Part shown: in pieces, positions 52,754-61,902 of the stretch | Layout: each line of letters opens with the position of its first letter | How positions within the stretch are numbered: the stretch's first letter is position 1 | Source: Bradyrhizobium tropiciagri | Lineage (GTDB): Bacteria; Pseudomonadota; Alphaproteobacteria; Rhizobiales; Xanthobacteraceae | Direction: 5' to 3' | NCBI RefSeq assembly: GCF_018130545.1 | Contig: NZ_JAFCKF010000009.1 | Coordinates: 124,001-188,000, forward strand | Length of the DNA: 64,000 bases | Made by a program: the position numbers and the translations under genes | The notes under the pieces: model-generated | What the model saw: only the letters and a program-made list of their open reading frames with translations | What the model was told of the DNA's origin: nothing | Database searches by the model: none

Positions 52754-53140
52754 CTCGGGTCGCTCGGGTGATCAACGCGCGTCGGTTCTGCGGTCTCAAT
52801 GGTACGGCGAGCAGGCAGGAATGTGGCAAAACCTTCGCATCAGCGAACGATCCGTGCCCGTGATTGTCCGGATGTTGGCGATGCTGACGACGCGATTGCG
52901 AGATGCTTCAAATTGTCTGCTTCGATTCTCTCAGCCGAGAATTGTTTTGGTCTCCAGTTTTGCCTTCAGTTTTCTTGGTCGCGTTTTGACGCACGCTATC
53001 CACAGCGGTTTGTCGTGCAAACGACTCGATGAAGGTTTACACTTGACTGCAAGGCAGAGCGCGCGTGTTGAGTCAGCACGTCTGTCCATTCCAAAGCACG
53101 CAAGAAAAAAGCACGCAAAACAACATTCGGGAGATGCGCC
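52754..53140. other. Intergenic region with AT-rich segment
   Basis: 387 bases between divergent genes. The section 52900-53050 is clearly AT-richer, with promoter-like stretches (TTCAAATTGTCTGCTTCGAT; ACACTTGACTGC), but no site is strong enough to name. Reading frames here have no ribosome binding site. GGGAGATGCGCC before 53141 is the site for the next gene. Confidence 0.35.
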
Positions 53141-53350
53141 ATGAATCGTCAAGATTCAGTCCGTCAGGACGTTGGCTATATGCCTCGCGAAAATCCCTGC
53201 GCGCAGTGTGGCAAGCCGATCGCCCGCCCCGATTGGGTCGAGCATAGCGAAGGCCGCACGTCTTATCTGTGGAATTGCCGCGCCTGCAATTACCGCTTCG
53301 AGGCGATCGCGATCTATGACGTAGCTCAGCTCACGCCGCTCGCCGCCTGA
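53141..53350 (+). CDS. Small zinc-ribbon-like protein
   Basis: 69 residues. Two Cys pairs, NPCAQCGKPIARPDWVEH and WNCRACNYRFEAIAIYDV, make a probable zinc ribbon of the CxxC-n-CxxC type. It lacks a signal peptide. Similar small zinc-ribbon proteins are common in Bradyrhizobium and have no assigned role. ATG 53141 is preceded by CGGGAGATGCGCC. Monocistronic, convergent with the histidine kinase gene. Confidence 0.7.
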   Translation: MNRQDSVRQDVGYMPRENPCAQCGKPIARPDWVEHSEGRTSYLWNCRACNYRFEAIAIYDVAQLTPLAA

Positions 53351-53378
53351 CGCATCGTTGTCTGTCGGTGTGATCTGA

Positions 53379-54737
53379 TCAGGCCGCGGTTCGCTGCCGC
53401 GGCTGCAACGGCTGCTGACGCGCCGGCAATTCGATCCGGACCACCAGCCCGTGCGGCGTGCGATCGTGCAGCGACAGCGTACCGGCATGCGCGAGCACGA
53501 TGGCGTTGGCGATCGACAGGCCAAGGCCGAAGCCTTCGGCTTCATCCATGTTGCGCGCCTGGTCGCCACGCACGAAAGGCTCCAGCACGGTCGACTTGTG
53601 CGCGTCCGAGATGCCGGGGCCGTCGTCCTCGATATCGATGACGAGACGCTCCGGCTTGACGTCGAGGCGGACCGTCACTTCGCCGCCGAAGCGCGCGGCA
53701 TTGTCGACCAGATTGGTGATGCAGCGATGCAGGTCGGCGGGGCGCGCGGTCGCCATCGCGTGCTGCGGACCGTCGTAGTTGACCTTGTGTCCCATGTCGA
53801 CGAACTGGTCGGTGACGAGGTGCAGCGTGCTCGCGATGTCAACCAGCGTCATCTCCTCGAGCTTGCGGTCGTTGCGCAGGAACGACAGCACCGATTCCAG
53901 CATCGAGCGCATCTGGTCGAGGTCGCGCAGCATGCGGTGGCGATTGGTCTCGTCCTCGATGAACTCGGCGCGCAGCCGCATCCGCGTGATCGGCGTGCGC
54001 AGATCGTGGCTGATCGCGGCCAGCATCTTGGTGCGGTCGTCGATCAATGCGGTGATCCGCTCGCGCATCCGGTTGAGCGCCTTGGCCAGCGAACGGATCT
54101 CCTCCGGGCCGCGCTCGGGCAGGGGAGCCGCAGCGCCGTTCAGGCTGAAGGTCTCGGCGGCCTTGACGAAGGACGACAGCGGTGCGGTCAGCGCCCATGC
54201 CGCCCACAGGCCGAGCAGCGTGACGCTGATGACGGCGAACAGCACCGTCATCATCCAGGGGCCGCCCCAGAACGGCCGCATGTGCTGGTCCGGCATCAGG
54301 TTGGCGGCGAACATCGTGCCGTCGGGCAGGCGGATCGCGACGCGGCGGATCTCGCCCTCATGCGGTGCGCTGCCCGCCTCGCGCGGCAGCGAGAAGACGT
54401 GATAGCCCGCGCCGAGCCGGCGCAGCGCGTGCAGGCTCGGTGCTTCGGTGTCGGTGAGCGCGCCGGCATCGGCGGGCAGGTCGCTGATCGCAAGCTGCGG
54501 GAATGCCCTGGTGACATCGGCCTGGAGCCGCGGCCGCTCCGATGCCGGGGCATGCCCCAGCAGTTGCGCGGCGGCGGCGAGCTGGGTGTGCCAGCGATCC
54601 GACGGCTCCTGCCGGTCGGGGCGATGGATCAGGAAGGTGGTGGTGATGATCAGGTGCAGCGCGACGATCGAGACGACGACCAGCGCCGCCATCTGGGCGC
54701 CGATTCCCCGCAGACTCAGCACGCGCAGCAGCTTCAT
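53379..54737 (-). CDS. Sensor histidine kinase (EnvZ-like)
   Basis: 452 residues. First transmembrane helix MAALVVVSIVALHLIITTTF, a periplasmic domain of about 120 residues, second helix WMMTVLFAVISVTLLGLWAA, HAMP (TAPLSSFVKAAETFSLNGAA), H-box ISHDLRTPITRMRLRAEFIE (His about 244), then the ATPase domain with N-box CITNLVDNAARFGG, G1 IDIEDDGPGIS and G2 GFGLGLSIANAIVLAH. It starts 2 bases after the response regulator stop. The frame stays open into that gene, but this is overlap. Signal unknown. Confidence 0.92.
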   Translation of the reverse strand: MKLLRVLSLRGIGAQMAALVVVSIVALHLIITTTFLIHRPDRQEPSDRWHTQLAAAAQLLGHAPASERPRLQADVTRAFPQLAISDLPADAGALTDTEAPSLHALRRLGAGYHVFSLPREAGSAPHEGEIRRVAIRLPDGTMFAANLMPDQHMRPFWGGPWMMTVLFAVISVTLLGLWAAWALTAPLSSFVKAAETFSLNGAAAPLPERGPEEIRSLAKALNRMRERITALIDDRTKMLAAISHDLRTPITRMRLRAEFIEDETNRHRMLRDLDQMRSMLESVLSFLRNDRKLEEMTLVDIASTLHLVTDQFVDMGHKVNYDGPQHAMATARPADLHRCITNLVDNAARFGGEVTVRLDVKPERLVIDIEDDGPGISDAHKSTVLEPFVRGDQARNMDEAEGFGLGLSIANAIVLAHAGTLSLHDRTPHGLVVRIELPARQQPLQPRQRTAA

Positions 54738-54739
54738 GG

Positions 54740-55477
54740 TCAGTTGCTCGTGGCGGCAACCGCCTCCACCCTCGGAGTGAACACATAGCCGCCGGAACGC
54801 ACCGTCTTGATCATGGTGGCTTCCTGCGGATCGGGCTCGATCTTGCGCCTGATCCGGCTGACCAGCACGTCGATCGAACGCTCGAACGAGCCGGCGCTGC
54901 GGCCCTGGGTCAGGTCGAGCAGGCTGTCGCGCGACAGCACGCGGCCGGGCCGTTCGCAGAAGGTCCGCAGCAGGTCGAACTCGGCGCTGGTCATGGCGAC
55001 CCGCGCGCCTTCGGGGTTGCGCAGCTCGCGCAGGCGGATGTCGATGCGCCAGCCGAGGAAGGTCAGCGTGGTTGCGCCCTCGATCGCGCTGGCGTTGCGC
55101 GCAGCGGCCTGCCGGCGCAGCACCGCGTTGATCCGCGCCAGCAGCTCGCGCGGGTTGAACGGTTTTGCCAAATAATCGTCGGCGCCCATCTCGAGGCCGA
55201 GGATGCGGTCGACGTCCTCGCCCCGCGCGGTCAGCATGATGATCGGCGTCTGCGACTCCGCACGCACCTTGCGGCACAGGCTGAGACCGTCCTCGCCGGG
55301 CAGCATGACGTCGAGCACCAGGAGATCGACGCGGTGGTCGGTCATCGCCTTGGCCATCTCGCGGCCGTCCGAGGCGGTCGTGACGTGGCAGGAATTGGTA
55401 CGGAGATACTTTGCGATGAGGGACCGCGTCTCGCGGTCATCCTCGACGACTAGGATATTGGGCGCAGCCTGGGTCAT
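54740..55477 (-). CDS. OmpR family response regulator
   Basis: 245 residues. Receiver domain with acidic pocket VVEDDRETRSLIAKYLRTNS, phosphoacceptor Asp about 56 in LLVLDVMLPGEDGLSLCRKV, Thr in IIMLTARGEDVDRILG and Lys in YLAKPFNPRELL. The C-terminal winged HTH contains VAMTSAEFDLLRTFCERPGR and SIDVLVSRIRRKIEPDPQEA. First gene of the two-component operon, kinase following. Genes controlled are unknown; the divergent PRC-barrel genes are neighbours only. Confidence 0.94.
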   Translation of the reverse strand: MTQAAPNILVVEDDRETRSLIAKYLRTNSCHVTTASDGREMAKAMTDHRVDLLVLDVMLPGEDGLSLCRKVRAESQTPIIMLTARGEDVDRILGLEMGADDYLAKPFNPRELLARINAVLRRQAAARNASAIEGATTLTFLGWRIDIRLRELRNPEGARVAMTSAEFDLLRTFCERPGRVLSRDSLLDLTQGRSAGSFERSIDVLVSRIRRKIEPDPQEATMIKTVRSGGYVFTPRVEAVAATSN

Positions 55478-55785
55478 ACCGATCTTTTGTCCGTGATTCG
55501 GGGGAAGCGGCTCAGGAATTTTGTTTCAGTGTATGTCTGACGTCTTGCCCAGCCGATCGAGTTAAACAGGTCCCCGGCGGGGAGAAAAGTTAGCGTTCTG
55601 TCATCAAGCTAATGCGTTGAAATTCGGGCCGAACCCCTGCCTGCCGCGACCGGGGGCGGCGGCGGTCGGGGCAGCCGGAAAAGGCAAGGCTCGCTGTCAT
55701 ATCCGGGCCGGAACCCGTTCGCCCGGCGACGCGTTGTTTCTCTTTCAGGCCAAGGTTCAGGCGGGGCGAGGTCGAGGAGGGTGAA
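55478..55785. other. Intergenic region between response regulator and PRC-barrel gene
   Basis: 308 bases; the right part contains the EcfG-type promoter at 55710-55735. The left part holds the regulator's promoter region with no recognisable operator. Confidence 0.5.
55710..55735 (+). promoter_or_regulatory. EcfG (general stress response) promoter
   Basis: GGAAC (55710-55714), 17-base spacer, CGTT (55732-55735): an exact match to the alphaproteobacterial EcfG consensus GGAAC-N16/17-CGTT. It lies 50 bases upstream of the PRC-barrel gene start. Confidence 0.7.
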
Positions 55786-56163
55786 ATGGCTGTCGAGGTC
55801 ACGACAAGGCCGCATCAGCTGATTGCAAGCGATCGGGTCGAGGGGACGGCGGTGCGCCGGGCCAATGGCGACATGATCGGCCACATCGAGCGGCTGATGA
55901 TCGACAAGATCTCGGGCAAGGTATCGTACGCGGTGTTGAGCTTCGGTGGCTTTCTCGGGATCGGTACCAACCTGATTCCGCTGCCCTGGGGCCGGCTGCA
56001 CTACAGTACGAAGTTCGAGGCCTACGAGCTCGACATCGAGGATGACGAGCTGAAGCGCGCGCCGTCGTTCCGCGCCGACAAGGATTTCGACTGGGGCGAT
56101 CGCTCGCAGGAAGTCGAGCTGCATCGCTTCTACGGCGTGCCGCCCTATTGGGGCGGTTTCTGA
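55786..56163 (+). CDS. PRC-barrel domain protein
   Basis: 125 residues, cytosolic. The PRC-barrel spans about 10-80: RVEGTAVRRANGDMIGHIER, LMIDKISGKVSYAVLSFGGF and LGIGTNLIPLPWGRLHYSTK. The tail is acidic with FDWGDRSQEVELHRFYGVPP. In rhizobia such single-domain PRC proteins are commonly part of the general stress regulon. A matching EcfG promoter is present upstream. It is probably monocistronic. Confidence 0.88.
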   Translation: MAVEVTTRPHQLIASDRVEGTAVRRANGDMIGHIERLMIDKISGKVSYAVLSFGGFLGIGTNLIPLPWGRLHYSTKFEAYELDIEDDELKRAPSFRADKDFDWGDRSQEVELHRFYGVPPYWGGF

Positions 56164-56401
56164 TCGCGTGCGTGATCGACGCATGTCGATCGATGATGCG
56201 GCCCGCTCGGGCGCGCGCGTGCAGCGCGGTTCGCCGGGACGACTTAGTGAGCCAAACATCGTCACATCTGGGACTGCGCGTCCGGCGCAGTCGTGAGGCT
56301 CAACCGCGGCCCAGTTGAGAGGCGGCGATCGCGTTCGTCAAGCGCTGCAACGATTGATGCGTTCCTCAGCATTGGGGCGGCTTTTGAGCGCAGGTCCAAT
56401 A

Positions 56402-56426
56402 GGAACGGTCGCGGATATCCCGGGTT
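56402..56426 (+). promoter_or_regulatory. Probable EcfG-type promoter
   Basis: GGAAC (56402-56406), 16-base spacer, GGTT (56423-56426), one mismatch to CGTT. It lies 40 bases before the ATG of the second PRC-barrel gene. Supported by its position and by the clear copy upstream of the first PRC-barrel gene. The rest of the 302-base gap contains only a hairpin GACTGCGC-gtccg-GCGCAGTC at 56273-56293. Confidence 0.5.
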
Positions 56427-56465
56427 TTCCCAGCATCGATTTTGCGAACTGAGGAGAGCGCAACA

Positions 56466-56987
56466 ATGTTGGTCAAATCCATCATCGCCGGCGTCGCCGG
56501 CTCCGCCCTGCTTGCAACCTTAGCGATTGCGCAGACACCCACCGACAAGGGCGACAAGATGTCTCCCGCGGCATCGACCTCGGCCACGTCGCCGACCGAG
56601 TTCAAGGGCAACTGGCGGGCGTCCAAGGTCGTTGGCCTGAGCGTGTACAACGACAAGAGTGAGAGCGTCGGTTCGATCAATGATCTCCTGATGGACAAGG
56701 GCGGTGCCATCAAGGCCGTCGTGATCGGCGTCGGCGGCTTCCTTGGCGTCGGCGAGCATCTGGTCGCCGTGCCGCTCGACAAGGTGAAGTTCGTCAGCGA
56801 GCCGATCGCCTACACCGGTGCATCGAATACCGGCGCCGGCAGCACGACCAAGTCGACGACCACCACGGGCGCGGCGCCGGCTGCGGCGGCGTCGAAGCCG
56901 AATCCCTGGTATCCGGATCACGCCGTGTTCAGCGCGACCAAGGATGAGCTGAAGGCGATGCCCGAGTTCAAATACGCGACCGACTGA
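56466..56987 (+). CDS. Exported PRC-barrel domain protein
   Basis: 173 residues. Signal peptide MLVKSIIAGVAGSALLATLA with an AIAQ cleavage site. The PRC-barrel is in the mature part: WRASKVVGLSVYNDKSESVG, SINDLLMDKGGAIKAVVIGV and GGFLGVGEHLVAVPLDKVKF. A Thr/Ala/Ser-rich low-complexity linker (TKSTTTTGAAPAAAASK) precedes the conserved end HAVFSATKDELKAMPEFKYA. ATG 56466 follows GAGGAGAGCGCAAC. A strong terminator follows. Probably an envelope stress protein. Confidence 0.88.
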   Translation: MLVKSIIAGVAGSALLATLAIAQTPTDKGDKMSPAASTSATSPTEFKGNWRASKVVGLSVYNDKSESVGSINDLLMDKGGAIKAVVIGVGGFLGVGEHLVAVPLDKVKFVSEPIAYTGASNTGAGSTTKSTTTTGAAPAAAASKPNPWYPDHAVFSATKDELKAMPEFKYATD

Positions 56988-57013
56988 CGCCTATCGCGTT
57001 ACGTGAAAGACAC

Positions 57014-57045
57014 GCGCGCCCGGTGATGCCGGGCGCGCTTTGTTG
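57014..57045 (+). terminator. Rho-independent terminator
   Basis: GCGCGCCCGG-tgatg-CCGGGCGCGC followed by TTTGTTGT, 27 bases after the exported PRC-barrel gene. Confidence 0.9.
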
Positions 57046-57223
57046 TGCCTTGCATGAACCCCGGTCTCGGCTGCCTTGCGAGACGACACCACGCTTCATG
57101 CGGGACGTTGCACAAACCTCGTCCTGGTTCATACTGTCGCCAATCCCTTCCTCGAGGGGACCTCGACGTGACGATCCAACGGTCGAGGATCAATTTTCTG
57201 ACGCCTGCAAGAAGGTGACGACC

Positions 57224-57421
57224 ATGGATGTCGACAAGGCCACCGCGGTGATTTCCGCAGCCGGTATTGAGCTGACCGATCGGCGCCGGAACGGCACCGA
57301 TGATGGCTGGTCCCTCAGTTTCTCCAATGGCGCCGTGCTGGAGATCAGGGACAATGGGGAAGTCTCAGCCTCGGGCAAGGGGGCCGAGGCGGTCAGGGGC
57401 CTTCTCGGGTTGCCCAAATAA
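57224..57421 (+). CDS. Hypothetical small protein (65 aa)
   Basis: MDVDKATAVISAAGIELTDR then RRNGTDDGWSLSFSNGAVLE: an alpha-beta pattern with the strands SLSFSNGAVLEIRDNGEVSA and the ending AEAVRGLLGLPK. GAAGGTGACGACC precedes ATG 57224. No family recognised. Convergent with the cytochrome c peroxidase gene. Confidence 0.55.
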   Translation: MDVDKATAVISAAGIELTDRRRNGTDDGWSLSFSNGAVLEIRDNGEVSASGKGAEAVRGLLGLPK

Positions 57422-57476
57422 TCTGCCTGAGGTGAAGCCCACGACCCGGCGCAGACGCCGAGTTCGGTGTGAGCCG

Positions 57477-58703
57477 TCACTTCGTCGGCTGATATCCGTC
57501 GGTCAGTGTCCCGAGAAAGGCGACGACATCGTCGATCTCGGCCGCCGTCAGGGCTGGCGCGTCACCAGCCTTGCGGTCAAACGGAGGATCCATGCAGACG
57601 TTGGCTCGTGCTCTGTCGGGCAGATCATCATATTTGTCGATGCTGCCGTCGGCCTTACGCGGGTACCAAAGCTCGGGCCGGGTTTCCCGCTCGACATAGA
57701 AGCGCACTGCGTCGCGCAGGGAGTGCACCGTGCCGTTGTGAAAGAAGGTCTGGCGTAGCGCGATATTGCGGAGTGTCGGGGTACGGAAGAGGCCGCAATA
57801 GTCCTCACGCTTCAGGAAATCCGTGCGCAGGGGTCCACAGAGGCCGAGGTCGAAATAGGCTGGGTCCTTGTTGGCGGGAATGTCAGGATTGCGCGGCACC
57901 CCGAGCGCAATCAGCCCGTAATCGGTGAACTGGGGCGGGGTGCCATCATTGCCCCGGCGGCTGATATGGCAGGAGGCGCAATTGCCCTTGTTCGGTGCAT
58001 TGAACAGGTCGAGCCCCCGCGCTTCCGCGGGCGTGAGTTCGGCCTTGCCGGCCAGCACGGCGTCATATTTGCTCGAATAGGGATAAAAGGTCCGATAGTC
58101 CTGTTGGTACACTTCGAGCGCCATGAGGGCAGTCTTGTACACGGTGGCGGGATCGGCGGCTTTCCTGGGCCCGGTGATGGCAGCGATCTTCTTGCCATGG
58201 CCTGCGGCAAGCACCCGGCGGGCCACGCTGGCCTCGTCCCGATTGCCCATCTCGAAATCAGAGAGCAGCGGAATCTTAGCCTGGTCGACGCCACGGTCGA
58301 CCCGCCCGTCCCAGGTGAGGCCCCCCGTCGGGCCGTTGTCGATGCTTTCGTCGGCCTCGTCCTCGGAGTCGTGGAAATGCTCCGTGAAGGGCGGCACCAC
58401 CTGCAGATATTTCAGGGAGGGGACGGCGCGCACCCCCGGCTGGCGCAGGTCGCCACCTCCGAGTTGCACCGCCAAGGCATTGGCCGGGCCGAAACCGTGG
58501 GCGGGATCGTGGCAGGATGAACAGGCAAGCTTGCCGGACGGCGAGAGCGACGGATCGAAAAACAGGGCCTGGCCGAGCGCGCTGAGCCGTTCGGCCAGCC
58601 GCCGTGCCTCGGCGCGTGACATGTCCTGCCTCGCCTGGCTGGATCCAACGGTCAAAGCCAGCAGGACGATCGCGGACGCAGAAAGCAAATGCTTAATCCG
58701 CAT
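57477..58703 (-). CDS. Di-haem cytochrome c peroxidase (MauG/CcpA family)
   Basis: 408 residues, exported. Signal peptide MRIKHLLSASAIVLLALTVG. Two haem c sites: CSSCH (61-65) and CASCH (242-246). Between and after them are QALFFDPSLSPSGKLACSSC, the high-spin haem region LFRTPTLRNIALRQTFFHNG and LRDAVRFYVERETRPELWYP, as in MauG-like proteins. Reduces peroxide or oxidises a partner in the periplasm. Divergent from the phosphoesterase gene over 125 bases. The last residues GTLTDGYQPTK are typical. Confidence 0.92.
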   Translation of the reverse strand: MRIKHLLSASAIVLLALTVGSSQARQDMSRAEARRLAERLSALGQALFFDPSLSPSGKLACSSCHDPAHGFGPANALAVQLGGGDLRQPGVRAVPSLKYLQVVPPFTEHFHDSEDEADESIDNGPTGGLTWDGRVDRGVDQAKIPLLSDFEMGNRDEASVARRVLAAGHGKKIAAITGPRKAADPATVYKTALMALEVYQQDYRTFYPYSSKYDAVLAGKAELTPAEARGLDLFNAPNKGNCASCHISRRGNDGTPPQFTDYGLIALGVPRNPDIPANKDPAYFDLGLCGPLRTDFLKREDYCGLFRTPTLRNIALRQTFFHNGTVHSLRDAVRFYVERETRPELWYPRKADGSIDKYDDLPDRARANVCMDPPFDRKAGDAPALTAAEIDDVVAFLGTLTDGYQPTK

Positions 58704-58828
58704 GTTGCAGGCCGGGCCTATGGTAGGACGTCGTCATGTCGATCCGAAGGTGCCTTTGCTGAACGTCTGGGTTATGACGGAGACCGAACGGAACGGCAGC
58801 AACAGTCCGGTGAGTGCAGGGGGCTCGA

Positions 58829-60388
58829 ATGCGAACGAAATCGGCGGTTGTCCTTTTTGCATCGGGTTTCTTCATCTGCGGTCCTGCGTTGGCAGCCGGA
58901 GACAGTCCAGGCCCCAGGAAGGATGCAGCCGGCGATCTGGCGCTGATCGAAACGGTCGTGGTGATCTATGCGGAGAACCGCAGCTTCGACAATCTCTACG
59001 GCAGCTTTCCGCGCGCCAACGGCGTGGCGAAGGCACCCGCCTCGACGCGGCTCCAGCGCGATCGTGACGGCAAGCCGTTCCGTGAGTTGCCGCCGATCTG
59101 GGAAGGCTTGACCGCCAAGGGCGTCACGCCGCCGATCACCCAGGCCGAGACCGAGCATCTGCCCAATCGCCCCTTCTATGCTGACGACCCGAAGGGCTTC
59201 AGGCTCAGCTACGGCACCATCACGCGCGACCTCTGGCACCGCTTCTACCAGAACCAGATGCAGATCAACGGCGGGCGCAACGACAAATTCGTCGCCCATG
59301 CCGACTCGGGCGCCCTGGTGATGAGCCTCTGGGACGGATCGAAATTGGCGATGTGGAAGCTGGCCGAGAAATACGTGCTGGCCGACAATTTCTTCATGGG
59401 AGCCTTCGGCGGCTCCTTCCTCAACCATCAATGGCTGGTCTGCGCCTGTGTGCCTTACTATCCAAATGCCGACACCAACCCCGCCAAGCCGTCGATCTCC
59501 GTTGTCGAGCGCGACGGCGTGACGTTGAAGGAAGCTGCCAACTCACCGAAATCGGCGATGGACGGCATTCCGAAATATGTCGGCGACGGCAATCTCACGC
59601 CGGATTTCTACGCCGTGAACACCATGCAGCCGCCCTATCAGCCGAGTGGCAACGATCCCGCGAAGGACGGCGACAAGGCCTATGCAAATCCGAACAATGC
59701 GACGACGCTGCCGCCGCAGATCGAACCGACCATCGGAGATTTGCTCAGCCTCAAGCACGTGACATGGGCCTGGTATAGCGGGGCATGGCAGGATGTGCTC
59801 GACCATGGCAACCGGTCGCCGGTGCCGAACTTCCAGTATCACCACCAGCCTCTCAACTACTATGCCAGCTTCGCGCCGGGCACCGCGGCCCGCGCCGAGC
59901 ATCTGCGCGACGGCGGCCTGGCCGGCAAGGAGTTCATCAAGGCGATCGACGACGGCAAGCTGCCGCAGGTTTCATTCTACAAGCCGCAGGGCGACCTCAA
60001 CGAACATTCGGGCTATGCCGATATCCAGGCCGGCGATAGCCATATCGCCGACGTGGTCGCGCATCTCGAGAAGAGCCCGCAATGGCCGCATATGCTGGTC
60101 GTCATCACCCATGACGAGAATGGCGGCCTGTGGGATCACGTGGCGCCTCCCAAGGGCGACCGTTGGGGCCCTGGCTCACGCATTCCGGCCATCATCGTTT
60201 CTCCCTATGCGCGTCGTGGCTATGTCGACCATACGCCGATGGACACGACCTCGATCCTGCGCTTCATCACGCGCCGGTTCGAGCTGCCGACGCTGCACGG
60301 CATCACCGTGCGCGATGCCGCGATCGCCGCCCATGGTCAGAAGCCGCTCGGCGACTTGACCAGCGCGCTGGTGCTCAAGGGGCAGTGA
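58829..60388 (+). CDS. Exported phosphoesterase (acid phosphatase AcpA / phospholipase C family)
   Basis: 519 residues. Signal peptide MRTKSAVVLFASGFFICGPA with ALAAG cleavage. The active-site region VVIYAENRSFDNLYGSFPRA (Glu-Asn metal site) and FNHQW-type block ADNFFMGAFGGSFLNHQWLV place it in the PF04185 phosphoesterase family. Later blocks are LPQVSFYKPQGDLNEHSGYA and VVITHDENGGLWDHVAPPKG. ATG 58829 follows GCAGGGGGCTCGA; GTG 58814 is an alternative. Probably releases phosphate from phosphomonoesters or phospholipids in the periplasm. Confidence 0.88.
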   Translation: MRTKSAVVLFASGFFICGPALAAGDSPGPRKDAAGDLALIETVVVIYAENRSFDNLYGSFPRANGVAKAPASTRLQRDRDGKPFRELPPIWEGLTAKGVTPPITQAETEHLPNRPFYADDPKGFRLSYGTITRDLWHRFYQNQMQINGGRNDKFVAHADSGALVMSLWDGSKLAMWKLAEKYVLADNFFMGAFGGSFLNHQWLVCACVPYYPNADTNPAKPSISVVERDGVTLKEAANSPKSAMDGIPKYVGDGNLTPDFYAVNTMQPPYQPSGNDPAKDGDKAYANPNNATTLPPQIEPTIGDLLSLKHVTWAWYSGAWQDVLDHGNRSPVPNFQYHHQPLNYYASFAPGTAARAEHLRDGGLAGKEFIKAIDDGKLPQVSFYKPQGDLNEHSGYADIQAGDSHIADVVAHLEKSPQWPHMLVVITHDENGGLWDHVAPPKGDRWGPGSRIPAIIVSPYARRGYVDHTPMDTTSILRFITRRFELPTLHGITVRDAAIAAHGQKPLGDLTSALVLKGQ

Positions 60389-60424
60389 GGGGGCTGTGGA
60401 CCCGAGTCCTTCGCGCTGCGGACG

Positions 60425-61813
60425 TCACCAGCCAAGTTCACGCAAGTAAACCGCGCGGGCGGCGACGCCGGTGTGGGTGAAATCCGTGAACACGCCGTCG
60501 ACGCCGAGACGGAAGAACTTCAGGTATTCGAGAGCCGGATCGCCGCGATAGTCGGCGGCCAGATATTTCTTCTCGTTCCGGAACGTGAAGACATGGACGA
60601 ACAGGCCGAGCTTGTGCGCGTCGGCGATCACGCTGGTTGCGTCCTGCGTCGTGGCGTCCGCCGTCGATCCCTTGTAGGGCTTGCCGTCGGCGCTCTCGTT
60701 CTTCCAGGGCGAGATCTTGTACGGCACGATATAGGCCTTCCACGGACCGATGCCGTCGGCATAGGTCTTGATCTCGGCGAGGCCTTCCGGCGTCAGCATC
60801 GCATCGAAGGTGCGGCTGTCGCCGGCGACCGTCCAGTCGTAGGGACGGGAATTGGCGATGTTGTTGAGCAGCACCTTGCCGGTCTTGAAGTCGACGCCGT
60901 TGCCGTCGATCAGCTGGACCTGCCGCGTTTGCAGTCCGTGGCTGCGCATGTATTTCAGGCTGCCGGGCTCGAAGCTCTGCACGATGATCGGCGCGTCCTT
61001 TGAATTGAGGCCGTTCTCCTTGATGGTCTTGATCAAGGCGTCCTCGAGCGGATGGCTGCCGGGCGCGCCGCAGCCATTGGCGATCGCCTGGGCATTGTTC
61101 CAGGTCGGGTTCTTGGTTTCCGGATAGACCGAGATCGAACGTCCCGTCGCCTTGCTCTTGGCCTTGGCGATGTCGATGATGTCCTGGAAGCTGATGATCG
61201 GAAACTTGCCGTTGAACAGCTTCGGCCGTTCGTTGGCCGCATCATAGGTGGTGCCGGCGATCCAGGTCCTCAGCTCGGCCATGGTGAAATCGGTGATCGA
61301 CCAGTCGTTGGTATGGTCGTCGCCGTCGACGATCAGCGCCTTCAGCACCGACTTCGGATCGGCCGGATCGACGAGGTCGGTCGGATATTCCGCCGGCCCG
61401 CTGGTCGGTGTTTGCGCCCATTTCACCTTGACGGGAACGCCCGGCGTCGTGCGCTTGCGTTTGGCGACTTCCGCATTGGTCTTCGCCACTTCGGCGACGT
61501 TGGTGTTGTCGCCGAGCCATGGATTGTGGCGTGCCACCAGCACGCAATCCTTGGTCAGATGCAGATCCTCTTCGAGCGAGTCGGTGCCGAGGTCGGCGGC
61601 GAGCTCGTACGAAGCCTCGGTCTCCTCCGGCACCAGGCCCGGCACGCCGCGATGCCCGATCACCAGCGGCTGCTTGCCGTCGACGGTCAGGAAGGGTTTT
61701 GCGCCGGCCGGTGCCGGGCCGGTTTGCGCTGATGCCATCGACGGCAGCAGAACCGCCGCACCGAGCAGCATCGCTCCAACATGTATCTTCCGTCGTGAAC
61801 GAATCTGCTTCAC
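60425..61813 (-). CDS. Glycerophosphodiester phosphodiesterase family protein
   Basis: 462 residues, exported: IHVGAMLLGAAVLLPSMASA is the signal peptide. GDPD motifs: LVIGHRGVPGLVPEETEASY (HRG with Glu in the PEET segment), TDSLEEDLHLTKDCVLVARH (metal-binding Glu/Asp then the His) and the C-terminal LGVDGVFTDFTHTGVAARAV. The size is larger than the cytosolic enzymes and matches secreted GlpQ-like proteins. GTG 61813 is chosen because ATGGAGG precedes it by 7-8 bases; the longer frame begins inside the intergenic region. Convergent with the phosphoesterase gene, 36 bases apart. Confidence 0.9.
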   Translation of the reverse strand: MKQIRSRRKIHVGAMLLGAAVLLPSMASAQTGPAPAGAKPFLTVDGKQPLVIGHRGVPGLVPEETEASYELAADLGTDSLEEDLHLTKDCVLVARHNPWLGDNTNVAEVAKTNAEVAKRKRTTPGVPVKVKWAQTPTSGPAEYPTDLVDPADPKSVLKALIVDGDDHTNDWSITDFTMAELRTWIAGTTYDAANERPKLFNGKFPIISFQDIIDIAKAKSKATGRSISVYPETKNPTWNNAQAIANGCGAPGSHPLEDALIKTIKENGLNSKDAPIIVQSFEPGSLKYMRSHGLQTRQVQLIDGNGVDFKTGKVLLNNIANSRPYDWTVAGDSRTFDAMLTPEGLAEIKTYADGIGPWKAYIVPYKISPWKNESADGKPYKGSTADATTQDATSVIADAHKLGLFVHVFTFRNEKKYLAADYRGDPALEYLKFFRLGVDGVFTDFTHTGVAARAVYLRELGW

Positions 61814-61902
61814 GGCCAAGCCTCCATCTTTCGTATAGCGCGCCAGGCCGAACGCCTTCAGGCCTGACACGACCGACGCTGTTGTGTTCTTGTCTCAATC
61901 TC

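Noticed and set aside
54738-55277. N-terminal extension of the histidine kinase through the response regulator gene
   Set aside because: It overlaps the well-defined OmpR-type regulator in another frame; ATG 54737 gives a normal kinase with its first transmembrane helix.
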